A DNA stretch of 64,000 nucleotides from Strongylocentrotus droebachiensis (GCA_035222895.1 JAVYIG010000402.1:248001-312000); one strand, 5' to 3'; counted from the stretch's first letter, positions 1 through 12,955 are shown. Program-made: numbers and translations. Notes: generated from the sequence alone by a model not told the origin.

Positions 1-3000
1 CAAAAACGTGTGAACTTTAGCTAATACGATCATACCAATTAGCTCTACTTCTAAAAAAATACAGTGACCGTTAATTAATTAATTAATAATATACATGGAC
101 CGGCTGGTTGTGCGTAGTATAACAACCGCGAAAAAGCCAAGCAAAAGCCAACATCGGCATTGGCTGGAATAAAACATTTCAGGCGCTATGTCTTTGTTTC
201 AACGGCTGGTTCAAATTACTAATATTTGTGGTGGTACAATTATATTTGAAATGGTTGAATTTATGGATATTTCAGCCGTCTCTGAACCGATTTTGATCAA
301 ACAAAGGTGATTTCATTATCTCACAATTTTTTATTTTTTTTTAGTAGCGCCCTCTGCAACAGAACTCAACTATTCCTTCAAGTGTCAGCTGCGGATCAGA
401 GGAGTGGGTGCCCCTTTGCTAAACTCCAAAGGGGAATACGAAAAAATATGAATCATGGACTGATTAGTTGTTATGTTTATGATTTGTTTTTATGTTTGGG
501 GTTATTTTGCTTGTCAGAGAATGTTCGGACTTGTGACCCCCCCCCCCCCCCCCCCCCCGCTCGCCAAAGAATTATGGATTCGCGTCGCCTAGTGTGCATT
601 TGAGGGCTTTATTTGACGATGGGTAGTTAATGTTGAGATAATTTAAACATAAAATGCACCATAAATATAACAAATTGGGAAATGGGAACAAAGTATCATT
701 TATTGAAATTCACGTTTAAAAGAGGAAGTTATAAGGCAGAATTTATCAATACATTACCTCAAAATTATAGACCAAAATGTTGACGAAAGAGAAGGAAATG
801 TATTTTCTCTGCTGACTTTAATTTGAGAAAACATTGAATGGTGTCGACTAATTCGGATCATTGCCATTCCTACAGCGACTATTTTTCATCGATATATATA
901 GGAAGGTCTTATTCAATATTACATATACGATACCATGATTTGGTAAATAAAGAAGTGCAATTACTGTAATCCAATAGGAATGGAGCGAGGAAAAAGGAGA
1001 CATATTTTGGTTTTTTGAAATGAATAATGTTTGTGATTCGATAGTAATATTCCTACAGCTTGCATGCGACGACAGCTTTTGGGATTTTAAACAGGTGATA
1101 TATAAGCAGAAATCATTTTAAGAAGGATTGACGGATTGAAAAATCAAAATTTCTATCATTCGTCGAAATCTTTTCAATGTAAATTCATGGGTCATCTATT
1201 TCGTCAAAAATGTGATGTATTGCATTTACGTTCCATCCTTCAAAAGTAGACAGGCAGTATCATAACCCGTGGACCAGAGGGGCTACCATGCACCCACCCA
1301 CCCCTATGATCCTACTTCTTTGGTTCCATTTTGTTTATTGGGATCCATTTTATCAGGAAAAAATGTTTCCATGAAAAAACTCATTTAGACAATGTTTTTT
1401 TTTGTCCCTTATTTGAACAAATGTAAAAATGTCAGTTTTTCGTGTTTTGCTTTCTTTCTTAAGGTCTGTGAATTATGCGCTTATATTTTACCCTGTTTCT
1501 ATTCCCATTCTGTTTATAAATTCAATACAGTATATTAGCACATACAATATTGTTTTTGTTTTTATAGTTATAAACAAGTATTAGCCTGAAGAGGGGGGGG
1601 GGGGCTTAGTCCAAGCAAACTTATTCAACATATGGTCATTAATCGCATCATATGCCATAACATAGGTTTTTTGTTTTATACAAATGAATGAACAGACGTA
1701 TCAAAGGTACAATTTCATGAATTTCAACTGACATGACATAATGAGCACAACTAATCAGTGAATGAATTTGATTATAATCATGATATAACAAAGACTAATA
1801 TTCATATTTCCTTTTCCTCAAATCCTTCATTCAAGGCTAAACTAATTATTATACTCAAATTTGAAGGATGACATAATGAGTATCATTGAAACTTTGCATT
1901 CTTTGAAAACACATTTTTACAATGTGAACCACTTTGGTGCCGATCGACAGTCCTTCTAGTTAATCTAATGCAGTTATCAGTGTATCGTATATAATGTATA
2001 TTGATTAATTCAAGACGAAACTATCAGTACTAGGCCTTTTGACAACTTGGATGAACCCTCAGAAAAGTTGTCAAACGGCCTGTCTGTCTAGTGGGATAGC
2101 GGTCTCGTGGGCTGCAACCCCAATATTACCTATATGGCTCTATTCATGATCGACCGTGCTTTTCTGAAGAACCCAATTCAGACAGAAACAACGGATCTGC
2201 GTATCTACTACATTGAAGGGTACTGGCATCTAAAAATGGAAATGCTAGTACTTTGGGAACCATCGAGAGAGACGATTTGGGTAAGACGCCTTGTCCAGGG
2301 ATGCAAGCACCGAGCAAGGATCGACCCTACGAACTCCAATATGAGAATCAAAGCCTCCCTCGGTGACAAAGGCCTACCATGATGCTCCGAAATGTAAGAT
2401 GTTCAGTTAAAAATTGAATAGACTTATGATGTGTATATACTTCTGTCTAATGAATCGCAAACTCGCTTGAAATTAGTCTTGCCGTTGTTTACCTCTGCGA
2501 GGGGTATCAAATTATAATGACCTATTTTCAGCTTCCAAATAGAAGTACAAATATAGTTCGACTAAAATAGCATTAAGAACAATGTATCTATCAAACTGCT
2601 TGGTTTTTGTTGAATAACGATTGTCTATTATCTCTTTCCATTTATTATTATACTGCATAACGATGCAAGGAGTTTTCATTGGTAATATACACTGTAGACA
2701 GTTGTACAATACGGTTACCGTATTTCTCGCTCTATCGGGCATACCCCGCATAATATATACAGTTCATTCATATATGAATAAATATGATTAAAGCCCAAAA
2801 TATGAAGCAGACAATACATAAGGGTTGAGAATACAAAAAAGAGTTCCGTGCCAGGCCATCCCACAGGGCTTTTGTTCAATTCGGTATAACCGATTTAGCA
2901 TAACAGCGTGTACACCCATGTATTTGCGAAAGCAACGGCAAGAGTTTACACTATTTTGGCAGAGGACGAGTAAATTCTAGACTTGAACCACTCCTGGTGA

Positions 3001-3241
3001 TCCTGGACTCTTTCAAACCATTTGTGCATTAATGTGTGGAACACTCAAAGAAGATTCATTTAGAGACTGGGATGGATTTATTAAACTGGTCTTGGTTATA
3101 GTTTGGCCTTATACAGGCGTAGCTCCACGAAGATTCTTTGAGATTCATACAAGAACAATTACTACGAACATATACTAGACTCTAGGAGGAAGTAAAATTC
3201 AGATTACTGGTGTACCCATATTGGAGAGAAAGACGATAAAC
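1..3241. other. Intergenic stretch, no gene supported
   Basis: AT-rich DNA upstream of the reeler gene. The short open frames here have no recognisable domain and no convincing splice context, including the one at 2107-2382, which starts at a GTG. A homopolymer C run lies at 539-558 and a G run near 1592-1604. I see no promoter motif that I would defend upstream of 3242. Confidence 0.6.
535..590. repeat. Fragment of a C-run terminal-repeat transposon
   Basis: A long C run is followed by CCAAAGAATTATGGATTCGCG. This resembles the right end of the complete element at 14677-15594, which reads C-run, TAAGAAATCC, TGGATTCGCGCCTG. It is read as a solitary end of the same or a related family; no matching left end is visible nearby. 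Confidence 0.35.
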
Positions 3242-3446
3242 ATGGCGGTAAATGTGATGACACTTCTATCATTTTCCTTCTTCGTCGTATGTCAGGTTCA
3301 AAACAGCAACGCGTACCCATCGGGAGCTGTAATATCGGCCTGCGGTGATATGACACCGAGTCATGGACCCAGTTCTCAGACGTCGGTCAGTCCCTACACC
3401 ATCTCCGTTAGTCCTGCATTCTACCAACCAGGACAGCAGATGACTG
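3242..3446 (+). CDS. Reeler-domain secreted protein, exon 1 (signal peptide and start of reeler domain)
   Basis: First coding exon of a secreted or membrane-anchored host protein. The ATG at 3242 has an acceptable context (AAACATGG). Residues 1-24 form a hydrophobic signal peptide (MAVNVMTLLSFSFFVVC, then QVQNSNA), with cleavage likely before YPSGAV. The mature end YPSGAVISACGDMTPSHG followed by SPYTISV and YQPGQQMT is the classic start of a reeler domain (reelin, F-spondin, insect defence proteins, ferric-chelate reductase 1). The exon ends in phase 1 at ACTG/GTAAGT. Joining G to the next exon's TC gives MT-V-TISRN, which continues the domain without a break. Function cannot be fixed: reeler proteins include adhesion and innate-defence factors. 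A TTG eight codons upstream is open but the ATG is the sensible start. Confidence 0.8.
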
Positions 3447-6400
3447 GTAAGTTCTGTTTGCCTCACGTCACTTTAAAGGATAAATTCATGCCACTTTGTC
3501 CCATACGTTTTACCGACCACTTCTAAGACCTTAGTACAGTCAAACTTGTCTATTGAGGCCACCAAAGCCAATTAGTTAAGTGGTCACTGTATACAGGTGG
3601 CCTTTCTAAACATGTCTGTTACCCAAAGTCTTTCTCAAGGGATACACATGGTCACTACAGACAGGAGATATAATATAGAGGGGGCCACTGAGATAGGTTT
3701 GTATATCTGATCGTTAAATTGATTTAAATGCCACTCTGTGTCTCTCTAAGAAACGTGCTGGTGAATTGTATTTTCCATCGGTTGCTGCAAAACTTTAGCA
3801 CTAACTACCTACTGTTGTGCAGACGACCTCATCTGACCTAGACCATGAAAATTCAAAATGGCTGCCGTTTCTGTGACAAACATTTAACAACTTCTTATCC
3901 ATGGGTTTTGGGGAAATTTCAAGGTTATGGCAACCACTTTTGATTTTAAAAGTTGCTTAGTTGAATTTGCTTTGTCAGAAAACATATTATTAGACACTAA
4001 AATCATGAGAATCGGACGTGTTGGTGAATTTGACCACCAGTCTAAAGTGCATTGACCTTTTTGACCCTAGCGCTTTCATTTAAGGTCGGAGGTTTAACAA
4101 ACTATACATTTTTGGAATCCTCATGACCAGACGAGTAATTTGAAGGTGGCAGCCCAAAACTGTTCGGTATTCATCAGGGAACACACAAACACTTTCAAAC
4201 CTTTGTTTCCAGAGAATGTTCACGGAACCTACAGGCTGGTCTCCTACTATATGACTTAGGAATTGCTTTCATGCTGAAGGGCAACTTATTTTCTGTCCAA
4301 AGATAGCCTATTCAAAATAATTTTTGCAACGGGTGAATAAGCACAAGGGACCTTTTAGAAAATGTTGTCAAAATCGCCTTGTTCCGAGTTTGGGCTTAAA
4401 GGCCCGGTCACACAGAGGGGACGCATGGGGAACGCACGGCCAGCGCATTGGAAAATTCCTATTTTGGCCAGTGCGTTGTCGTGCGCCCAACTTTTGTCAA
4501 AGATACAGCTAGCTGACACCAAATGCATAGCGTGTTGCTAGCGCGCTGGACGCATACAGGGCGCACACAGGGCGCACACAGGGCGCACACAGAGCGCACA
4601 TGATAACAACTTCCACGAATGCACAGCGTGTTGCTAGCGCGCTGGACGAATGGTCCACGCATGCACCGCGTTCTACGACGCACGGCCAGCGCATTGGAAA
4701 TCGGAAAAGGCCGTGTGCCTAACTTTTGTCATAATTTTGGAAAAGCTACTGAGCTGACACAAAATGCACAGCGTGTAGCTAGCGCGCTGTGCGTATACAG
4801 GGCGTGTGCTCCGCGCATGTCTGGCGCTGGTCTAGCGCGCTCCACGCATGTCTGGCGTGCCTTTGGCGTGTACATTCATGCGTCGAGCTCGGCGCACGTT
4901 TTTGAGCATGCTCAAAAAATCCCGACGCACACAGCGTATGACGACGAATGCATAGCGTGGGTCCAGCGCGCTCGACGAACGAGTAACGAGTGATGACGCA
5001 CGCCTAGCGAACGACAACGCACTGGCCAAAATTGCAAATTTTCCATGCGCTGGCCGTGCGTTCCCCTGCCCATGCGTCCTCCCTGTGTGACCGGGCCTTA
5101 AGGAACTGATGTTGGACAGGATATATGCATGTGCTTCTTTGGTCTTAAATCCATTTAAAAGTTAAATTGTGCCTCATGATTCAGTGCTGTATTGTTTAAA
5201 ATGATGCAATTTAACTATGCTTTCACAGAAACTTGTTTCAGTCGACAGGATAACCTTAAAATATTTTAAACAGCTTACTATAACTTCTTGTCTCATGATG
5301 TTTAAGTTATCCCTGCTCACTTGCCTACTGTGCCATTTCACACACGTAAGGAGCATAAGGTGTTTTTAACTTAAAAAGCGATCAAAAACTGACAGGTTAC
5401 TAAAATCCAAGGCAAGACAGAACATTTATGATGATCAATATCAAAGAAATTGACAACAGACTTTCATATAAAAAAGTTAACATCCCTGATAAGCTTTATC
5501 CATGTTGTATTACTCAATGAACAGGGTTACCTTAAACAAGGCATGCGAATGAAGGCAATATTGTAATCATAACGAAGAGAATATCATAAATTTTGCTTGT
5601 AATAAGCATTTACTTTGAGTTCATTGCTTCAGCCCAAACTTGGTAAAAGAGGATTTTGACAATACTTTTTGAAAAGCCCGCTTTTAAGTACTTCAGTCAT
5701 TCTTGGCAGCACCATTATGGAAACTATATAATTAGCCAGGGTATTAGTTCTTCTTCACAATAAAACATGATTAAAGGTCATACAGGTTATAACCTTTTTA
5801 CTACCAAAGTTGGTTAAATTTCTTTTTGATACGCACTGTATATCAACATAGTGATTATTTAAGAAGGTGGGAGAACTATAAACCGATTTGAAGAAGAAAA
5901 AAAAAATCCGCATCAGATGAATTCATTAATTCGTGTAGTAACAGTTAATGGTCGATCGCACTGACAAAAGAGGTGCAAACGCATTTTCTAGTATCATACA
6001 TATTTTCCACCGAGTCTATTCTTGAGGGGACAAAAAGCATTCCAAAGCTTTACAATGTCTAGTTTATTCGCTTCGTCGGTCTTGTTCAGTACCTATCACG
6101 CACACACCACACCAACGTTTGCCATATGCATTGCGTCTCATGCGTCTATGTGAATGGGATGTTTTTTTAACCCGCCTCGTGGCGTATCTTACATGTATGT
6201 CTGTCAGATAGAAATAAAACAACCTAGATTTCAATAGATCGTTATGAAAAGCAATAAATCCGTTTTGTGATGACGATTGGAGTAGTCATTGAGCCGGGCT
6301 CTCTGACCTAACGGTTCGATTATGTTGTAGAGGAGAATAAATGTGTTTTGTGAGGTTTTCAAATCATTGAATATCATCGAGAGTTTATTGACTACATCGA

Positions 6401-7412
6401 GCAGGAAATCACAATTAAACAACAAAACCACTTAAAACCAAATATGGGTTCATAGGAATAGGAAAAGACTGTGATGTCAAACTTTAGTCTAGGATCGAAA
6501 CATTTATCTGATTTTATTCGAGGTATATTAGAGCACCTGAAGAATAATCATTTTATCAGGATATGCCAGATAAATGTAAAGGTAAACATTCCACATTGGA
6601 ACAAGATCGGTGGAAAAGCTCACAAACTATCTTATAATAATAATAAAAAAATTAATATTAACAATAATACATGTAGTAACAATATGTCTTGTTTACCGAG
6701 GGTAGCCTCATCCGTATTAACACTGTTCTTTCATGAGGGCCTTGCAATCATACTATTACCCCGGCTTCTCCTTGGCCTTAAACGAAAGTCATTCTTCAAC
6801 TGTAAAAGATTATTTTGGTCCCAATATCCTCAATGGTGAACTCCATCATTCAAAGACACCAATTCAATGTAAAACCTGGCACTACAGTGTTTCCAAGAAG
6901 AAAAAAAGCAAAACCGGATTTCATGGCAAAAATTTTGTTTTTTAATTAATGAATTCCTTGATGAGATATATATGTATAAAAAGCTCTGTTTCTCAACTCA
7001 CATGCGATGCACTACTTATTATTCATAATTCACGTATGACTGAATTATAACAATTCATGTACCAAATTTTATTTGCACGCACGAATTGCAAGTTTGAGTG
7101 GATTTCTTTAGTGGTAAACGTAATCATTAAAAAATGGAGGGAAAAACATCACGTGAGGATTTATAACCTTCTATTTCGTATGGCACATCATGCGAAAAGA
7201 AATGAATGAGCTATTAAACCGTAACAAAAGTTTTTGCCGGTTTCCATTTTTTTTATAGACAATCTGTATAATTCACGCATCATGCTGCATTATACCAAGC
7301 TATGTGTTTTGAGATGAATTGTATTGTGTGCTTCTTTATTACTAAACTGAAGAAGAAGAAGGAAACAAATATCAAGTTGAAAATAACTGCATCGGTATTG
7401 TTTTCTTTTCAG
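3447..7412 (+). other. Intron 1 of the reeler gene
   Basis: Bounded by GTAAGT at 3447 and a pyrimidine-rich tract ending in CAG at 7412. It contains the TTAA-flanked foldback transposon at 4400-5097. A stretch at about 3535-3690 with repeated 'gaggccacc', 'tggtcact' and 'aggtggcc' motifs looks like an interspersed repeat. Nothing else coding is supported. Confidence 0.65.
4400..5097. mobile_element. Non-autonomous foldback DNA transposon with TTAA target duplication
   Basis: Left end GGCCCGGTCACACAG (after one extra A at 4400) mirrors the right end CTGTGTGACCGGGCC, and complementarity extends about 60 bp inward with small differences (GAACGCACGGCCAGCGCA against TGCGCTGGCCGTGCGTTC). TTAA stands directly outside both ends (4396-4399 and 5098-5101). 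The interior is GC-rich with reiterated GCGCACACAGG and CGCGCTGG blocks and no protein-coding capacity. The TTAA target suggests mobilisation by a piggyBac-like transposase, which is not encoded here. Open frames across it are by-products of the CpG-rich repeats. Confidence 0.75.
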
Positions 7413-7650
7413 TCACAATTTCGAGGAACATCAACACCCCAGCTTTGAAGGGTATCCTGTTGCAAGCTCGTCTCACTGGCACCGATCAAATCATCGGTAC
7501 ATGGTCGGTAGCGGGCACCACGAATTTTCAAACGCTGACGTGTAACGGTGCTAATTCGGCTGTAACGCATACTAGTAATGACGACAAACCGGCTACTTTT
7601 CAATTGAACTGGATACCTCCTGATGTTAACGGAGGTGATATATTTGTAAC
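7413..7650 (+). CDS. Reeler-domain protein, exon 2 (core of reeler domain)
   Basis: Acceptor TTTTCTTTTCAG, donor AAC/GTAAGT. Entered in phase 1 and left in phase 2. The translation runs VTISRNINTPALKGILLQAR, then IIGTW, LTCNGANSAVTHT and FQLNWIPP, ending GGDIFVT. The blocks KG-LLQAR, IGTW, C-x5-AVTH and W-PP are the diagnostic core of reeler domains. The second conserved cysteine (LTC) would pair with the one in exon 1 (SAC). No stop or frame change interrupts the exon, so this copy looks functional. Confidence 0.85.
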
Positions 7651-9339
7651 GTAAGTTGGTCTACAATGCAATGCTAGTTTAAAGGCTCTCGTAAAATCGA
7701 CTCAAGGGCAATTTTATTACCCTTTGTCATGCCTCGTAGAACTCATGTTGCAATTACACCACTAATATATCCGTGTCATGTTCGCAAATTTCAAAATGTG
7801 ACGTACAAGGCCTTTGGAAATTCCTGATGTTGTTTTTGTGGAAAGTAGTTGGGACCCAATGAGGTCGAAACCAAACCGACAACAGACCGAACAAAACATG
7901 GAATTACTCCGTATCCAAGATTTCGTCGATTTTGAGTAGGGATAGAGGAGTAGGTTTAAGGTGTGAGTGAAGTATTAGTGCAAGAGTTCGACCACGGGGC
8001 AATTTTTGCCAGGTAATTTGACATACGACCAACATTTTACTAATCGAAATAATCTAAAAGTGACGCCCTCTTCCGACAAGGCGCGGTACTGTAAAGTTCC
8101 TTAAAGTGCCGGTTCACAGAATATTACAAATATGGCAAATAACGTATCACTAGAAACAGGTAAGCTAATAGATTGCCATCGTACAAGTTTTAGGTCAACT
8201 ACATATATCGGATAATTTATAAAAATACAAATAAAACCATCTCCATAGCATCTGAGATATGCGAGAGATTCGCCAGAAAAATAACGATGTTTCAATGTTT
8301 TTATCAATATGAACCAATCCTGCCATAGCAGACGACATCCCATAAAGAATGAACATATTTGCAATGCTATTATATCTCAAATTGTAATGAGTGTAGTCTT
8401 TATAAATATGATGGAATTTTTAAACCATTCAAAAAGGGATATGAAACCGATTCTGATATTACTACATTCTTTCGTTTGTAAATACACCGGATAGGGATTA
8501 ATTAACAATTAAAGAATCCACACTTTCAAATTGAAAACCCCCGGAATGATATTAAGGACGACATTTGTTCCCTCTTGAAACGCCGAACAAACAGTGGTGT
8601 ATGCAGCTGAAAATACGATGGCGTCTTATATTATTTACAAGTGACGGATTCCTTTATTTTTTGATCGCTGCATTTTTCATTAAAATAGTACAGTGCGTTG
8701 GGTTTAGAGTGAGGCAATAGATTAAACATTTAGCCTGACTGTAGTAAAGTAAATGAAATAACTGAAGAGAAGATGACAAAACAGGCACTGAAAATGTGTA
8801 AGATGGCATGGGACGTTGTCTGCTGGTGCAAATCATGTTCAATATGTGACGTCAGACAACTCAGCAGCGATCGGAAAGCTTTTCAGGTGCTATGCCGGGG
8901 CTGTATTTAAGCGTTTTCTAATTGATAATAATCGTTACTTCGAATGTTTCCAAGAATTGAATTTTGATAACCTCGTCCAATCAAAGTTTCACCTTTGCAA
9001 TAATGACAAGAAAGTTAGTTTTTAAGATCAATGAAACTTCCCTTTAAATACAATATCAAAATATCACTCGCTTCAATAATAAACAGTAGTACATTGGAAT
9101 TACTATTTTCCTTGTGTAGTAGTGCAGTTCTATTATTTGAATCATTAATGTATTTATAATCTTGTTCATGGAAATTTACCCAAATGAAGATACAAATTCT
9201 CACTTTAAGAATATAAGTAAGATAATATGTAGAATGATTGACACCCTTCATTTACATTCTTAATAGAGATGACGGTTGTGATCTGATATTTTTTTTTACA
9301 AGAGATGGTTTGTTTTCTTTTATTCATCTGCACTATTAG
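7651..9339 (+). other. Intron 2 of the reeler gene
   Basis: From GTAAGT at 7651 to the acceptor CACTATTAG ending at 9339. AT-rich, with no recognisable mobile element or RNA. Small open frames on both strands have no domain and no splice logic. Confidence 0.55.
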
Positions 9340-9401
9340 GGCAACATTTGTACAGACATTTCCAGTGTTTTGGGTTGCAGAGAGGACAAGCAATATTCAA
9401 C
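9340..9401 (+). CDS. Reeler-domain protein, exon 3 (end of reeler domain)
   Basis: A 62-nt exon. Entering in phase 2, AC plus G gives Thr, then ATFVQTFPVFWVAERTSNIQ. FVTATFV followed by FWV is how reeler domains normally end (FxATVV...FW). The donor is C/GTAAGT and the exit is phase 1, which matches the entry phase of all downstream exons. The pyrimidine-rich acceptor supports it. It is too short for ordinary open-frame detection and was found by continuing the domain. Confidence 0.75.
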
Positions 9402-10897
9402 GTAAGTCATATTTTACGTCCTGAATTTAAAAACCGCAATTCGCAGAAATGTTAGAAGATCCCGTACGTATGAAATTTAAAAAAGGCTCAATTAGGAAGC
9501 GATAATTCAACATACATTGAATTGTATGTTTTGGAATCAATCGTATGTGTATACATGTCTTCGTGTTTCCTTCTAATGTTCAAACTAATTCTCTGGTACT
9601 TTGTGTTAAGTCTAATGTACGTCCCTTATGTTTCACAAATGAACATGTCCTTGTGACAACGTAAATTGTGTTGTAAAGGAAAAAAAGATCGTTAGCACAA
9701 ATTTAATAAGCTTGGTGCCGACAACTGGTCGTCAGATTTCTAAATTCATCGACAGATTTTCCTCATTAAACATTAACGAGATATAAAATGCCATAATTTG
9801 TTATGATTTACTGATAGGACATGAAAGTTAAATATTTGCCTATAAATTAAAATCTTCAAAGGGGGTATCACTCTCCCCCTCCTATTGATGATCCTGGTTG
9901 CATATTAAATAACCTAGTGCAGCCGCAAGAAAATAGGCAAATGTATTTTTGTCTTCTATAATTATCAACGTAAATATCTAATTTGTTTTGTAGTTTTAGT
10001 TCGAAAAACACATTTCGCTATTCCCAACATGTACTAAATGTATGTTATCAATATAGTAATATATTTATGTGCATAAAATATGTCTTGTTTTATCGTGAAA
10101 ATCGATTTGTAATCCTGAGAACTAAAAAGTAGACCTTCCTGTACTTCTAAGAATAATGTTTAGTATTTAATTAGTGCTAGCATATTGTACAACTCTCTCT
10201 GTGCATGGCGTGTGTGTAAATGCACCTTTTAACTTACTATTACTCTATGCAAAACAAATTTTTACTGTTTGCTAGTGGAGACATTCGACACGTACGGTGC
10301 CAATATTTGTTTTTTGCATTTTTCTGCATTTTTCCAAATATAATATAACTGAATAACAAAGAACATATACAAACAATAATTTCTTCATGTCAAATTTTTT
10401 TTTTTTACAAAACTTAATATTTCCATAACATATTATCATAAATTTAAAGTATTATCCGAACTATTCTGTTGGAAAAGTGCAGGAGACCGCAATCATAAGC
10501 AAAGCTTGACAAGGATGGCGGCCTCGAAAAAAAATAATCTTAAGGTAAAACTTAAATAAAAAAGTGTTTATTAAAACGATCTTTGTGTATGAGTTGGTGA
10601 GTGTGTTGTGCAAGCGTATACATGTATATGTATGTGGTGCTAATGGTAATTGCGAGAATCTTATAATAAAGGAGGTGGTATCAATTGCATCTGCGAGGAT
10701 ATTCTGGAACTTTATGCAAACACTATAGTAAATTAACCTTATTTGTGTTATTTGTGGTCAGACACAATTGTCTGACCTGATACATGTCATTTCCAAAGCC
10801 AAACAGCATTTGTAAACCAGGTAAATTCAGCACAAAATTCCTGAATATAGTTGTATACGCATAAATCATTGCATATAACATTAAATTTTTTCCTCAG
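9402..10897 (+). other. Intron 3 of the reeler gene
   Basis: From GTAAGT at 9402 to the acceptor TTTTTTCCTCAG at 10897. AT-rich. Its last 130 bp already carry the intron motif (GACCTGATACATGTCATTTC, CATTGCATATAACATT) that recurs before each Thr/Pro exon. Confidence 0.55.
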
Positions 10898-10969
10898 GAT
10901 CAACACCGGTTACAATACCTGAAACAACACCAGAACCTACAACAGGTACTACACCGGGCACAACACCAG
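10898..10969 (+). CDS. Thr/Pro stalk exon 1 of the reeler gene
   Basis: A 72-nt, phase 1-1 exon: acceptor TTTTTTCCTCAG, donor CACCAG/GTTAGG. It encodes STPVTIPETTPEP, then TTGTTPGTTP, a mucin-like sequence expected to be O-glycosylated. It joins the reeler exon 3 reading frame without a stop. Confidence 0.65.
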
Positions 10970-11208
10970 GTTAGGTCATGTTTTATTTGAGATTTAAAGT
11001 TAGACACCTTATTGAATTTTAATGGATTTGTGTTCTCTGAATGTCATATGGTTATTGCCCCTGTGAGCAGCTTTACAATTGTGTCAGACCTGATACATGT
11101 CATTTTCAAAGTCAAACAACATTTTGTAAACCACGTAATTTCAGCACAAACTTCTTGAATATAGGTGTATACGCATAAATCATTGCATATAACATTGTTT
11201 TTCCACAA

Positions 11209-11280
11209 CAACAACACCGGTTACAATACCTAAAACAACACCAGAAACTACAACAGTTAGTACTCCAGAGACAACACCAG
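11209..11280 (+). pseudogene. Decayed Thr/Pro stalk exon
   Basis: Aligned with its neighbours, this 72-nt copy still has an open frame (TPVTIPKTTPETTTVSTPETTP) and a donor (CACCAG/GTAACG). The acceptor dinucleotide is lost: the sibling copies read CCTCAG/GA where this one reads CCACAACA. It is probably skipped. Because the exon is phase 1-1, skipping leaves the frame intact. Confidence 0.55.
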
Positions 11281-11522
11281 GTAACGTCAAGTTTTGTTTA
11301 CGGTTCATAGCTATACACCTTATTGAATTTTAAAGGATTTGTGTTCTCTGAATTTCATATGGTTAATGTCCCTGTGAGCAGTTTTACAATTTGTCAGACC
11401 TGATAAATGTCATTTCCAAAGCCAAAAAGCATTTGAAAACCACGTAAATTCATCACATAATTCTTGAATAGGTGTATAATTATGTATAAATCATTGCATA
11501 TAACATTTATTTTTTTATTCAG

Positions 11523-11618
11523 GAACAACACCGGATACAACACCTGAAACAACACCAGAAACTACAACAGGTACTACACCAGGCACATCACCAGGAACAA
11601 CCCCTCAATCAACACCAG
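11523..11618 (+). CDS. Thr/Pro stalk exon 2 of the reeler gene
   Basis: A 96-nt, phase 1-1 exon: acceptor TTTTTATTCAG, donor CACCAG/GTATTA. It encodes TTPDTTPETTPETTTGTTPG followed by TSPGTTPQSTP. First of three copies at exact 342-bp spacing, and longer than the outer copies by one TSPGTTPQ-type block. Confidence 0.7.
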
Positions 11619-11864
11619 GTATTAAATGGTTAAGTTTTGTTTGCAGTTTAAAGATAAACACCCAATTGTATTCATAAGATTTGTGTTATATGACTGTCAT
11701 GTGGTTATTGTCCCTGTGAGCAGTTTTGACAATTTGTCAGACCTGATACATGTCATTTCCAAGGCTAAATATCAATTAATAACCACGTAAATTGTGTTAT
11801 ATATTCTTGAATATAGGTGTAGAAAATAAAATCATTGCATATAACATTTTATTTTTTTCCTCAG

Positions 11865-11960
11865 GAACAACACTTGGTACAACACCTGAAACAACATCGG
11901 GAACTACAACAGGTACTACACCAGGCACATCACCAGGAACAACCCCTCAATCAACACCAG
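11865..11960 (+). CDS. Thr/Pro stalk exon 3 of the reeler gene
   Basis: A 96-nt, phase 1-1 exon nearly identical to its neighbours (TTLGTTPETTSGTTTGTTPG, then TSPGTTPQSTP). Acceptor TTTTTTTCCTCAG, donor CACCAG/GTATTA. Near-identity with the 12207 copy, including intron sequence, points to recent duplication. Confidence 0.7.
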
Positions 11961-12206
11961 GTATTAAATGGTTAAGTTTTGTTTGCGGTTTCAAGATAGA
12001 CACCCGATTGTATTCATAAGATTTGTGTTATATGACTGTCATGTGATTATTGTCCCTGTGAGCAGTTTTGACAATTTTTCAGACCTGATACATGTCATTT
12101 CCAAGGCTAAACATCAACTGATAACCACGTAAATTGTGTTATATATTCTTGCATATTGGTGTAGAAAATAAAATCATTGCATATAAAATTTTATTTTTTT
12201 CCTCAG

Positions 12207-12302
12207 GAACAACACCTGGTACAGCACCTGAAACAACATCAGAAACTACAACAGGTACTACACCAGGCACATCACCAGGAACAACCCCTCAATCAACACC
12301 AG
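12207..12302 (+). CDS. Thr/Pro stalk exon 4 of the reeler gene
   Basis: A 96-nt, phase 1-1 exon (TTPGTAPETTSETTTGTTPG, then TSPGTTPQSTP). Acceptor TTTTTCCTCAG, donor CACCAG/GTATTA. Last member of the 342-bp series; the following intron is enlarged by an insertion. Confidence 0.7.
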
Positions 12303-12496
12303 GTATTAAATGGTTAAGTTCTGTTTGCAGTGTAAAGATAGACAACCAATTGTATTCATAAGATTTGTGTTCTCTGACTGTCATGTGATTATTGCCCCCT
12401 GAGAGCAGCTTTGACAAATTTGTCAGACCTGATACATGTCATTTCCAAGGCTAAATATCAATTAATAACCACGTAAATTGAGCGCAATATTCTTGA

Positions 12497-12955
12497 ATAT
12501 TGCATGAGTGATTAAAATGAATTTGAAGAGAGGAAACCAAAAAGTCATTTGGCGGACGGTATCCGAATTTTAGAGAGAAAATCACATTTCTAGAAAGTTG
12601 AGTATCTGCCCTTTCATATGACACCTCAATCACGAAAAATGAGCTAGGAATACCAAAGTTCTGTGTGATTAAAGTAGTGCTTGCATTTCCATAATTTTAT
12701 CAAACGAGTTCGTTTTCACTGGCTGACTGCCTTAGCAACAAACGGAATTAACAAAAGACTTAACTCCGTTTCGTTGACAATCGGCCGTAGACGAAAGACT
12801 TCATGCGTGAAAATATGCTTTATATGAGTTGCATCAAATGAAAGAGGAGGATAAAGCTTTCCAAATATGTGTCATTCATTAATAATAATTGTGATTAAGT
12901 TATGATAAAACAACGATAATTCTCGGTTTCGCTTTTTCTGGGACGCACTGTATAT
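12497..12955. mobile_element. Unclassified insertion in a stalk intron
   Basis: Compared with sibling introns, about 460 bp of foreign sequence separate the shared motifs TTCTTGAATAT and CATTGCATATAAC. The right edge TTTTTCTGGGACGCACTGTA resembles ends of Tc1/mariner-like MITEs at a TA target. I do not see the matching left end, so it may be truncated. No coding capacity. Confidence 0.4.

Noticed and set aside
2107-2382. 91-residue open frame
   Set aside because: It starts at GTG, has no recognisable motif, no splice sites and no neighbour to support it.
4324-5029. Several overlapping frames rich in Ala, Arg and Cys
   Set aside because: They are by-products of the GCGC-rich foldback transposon and open in several frames on both strands.
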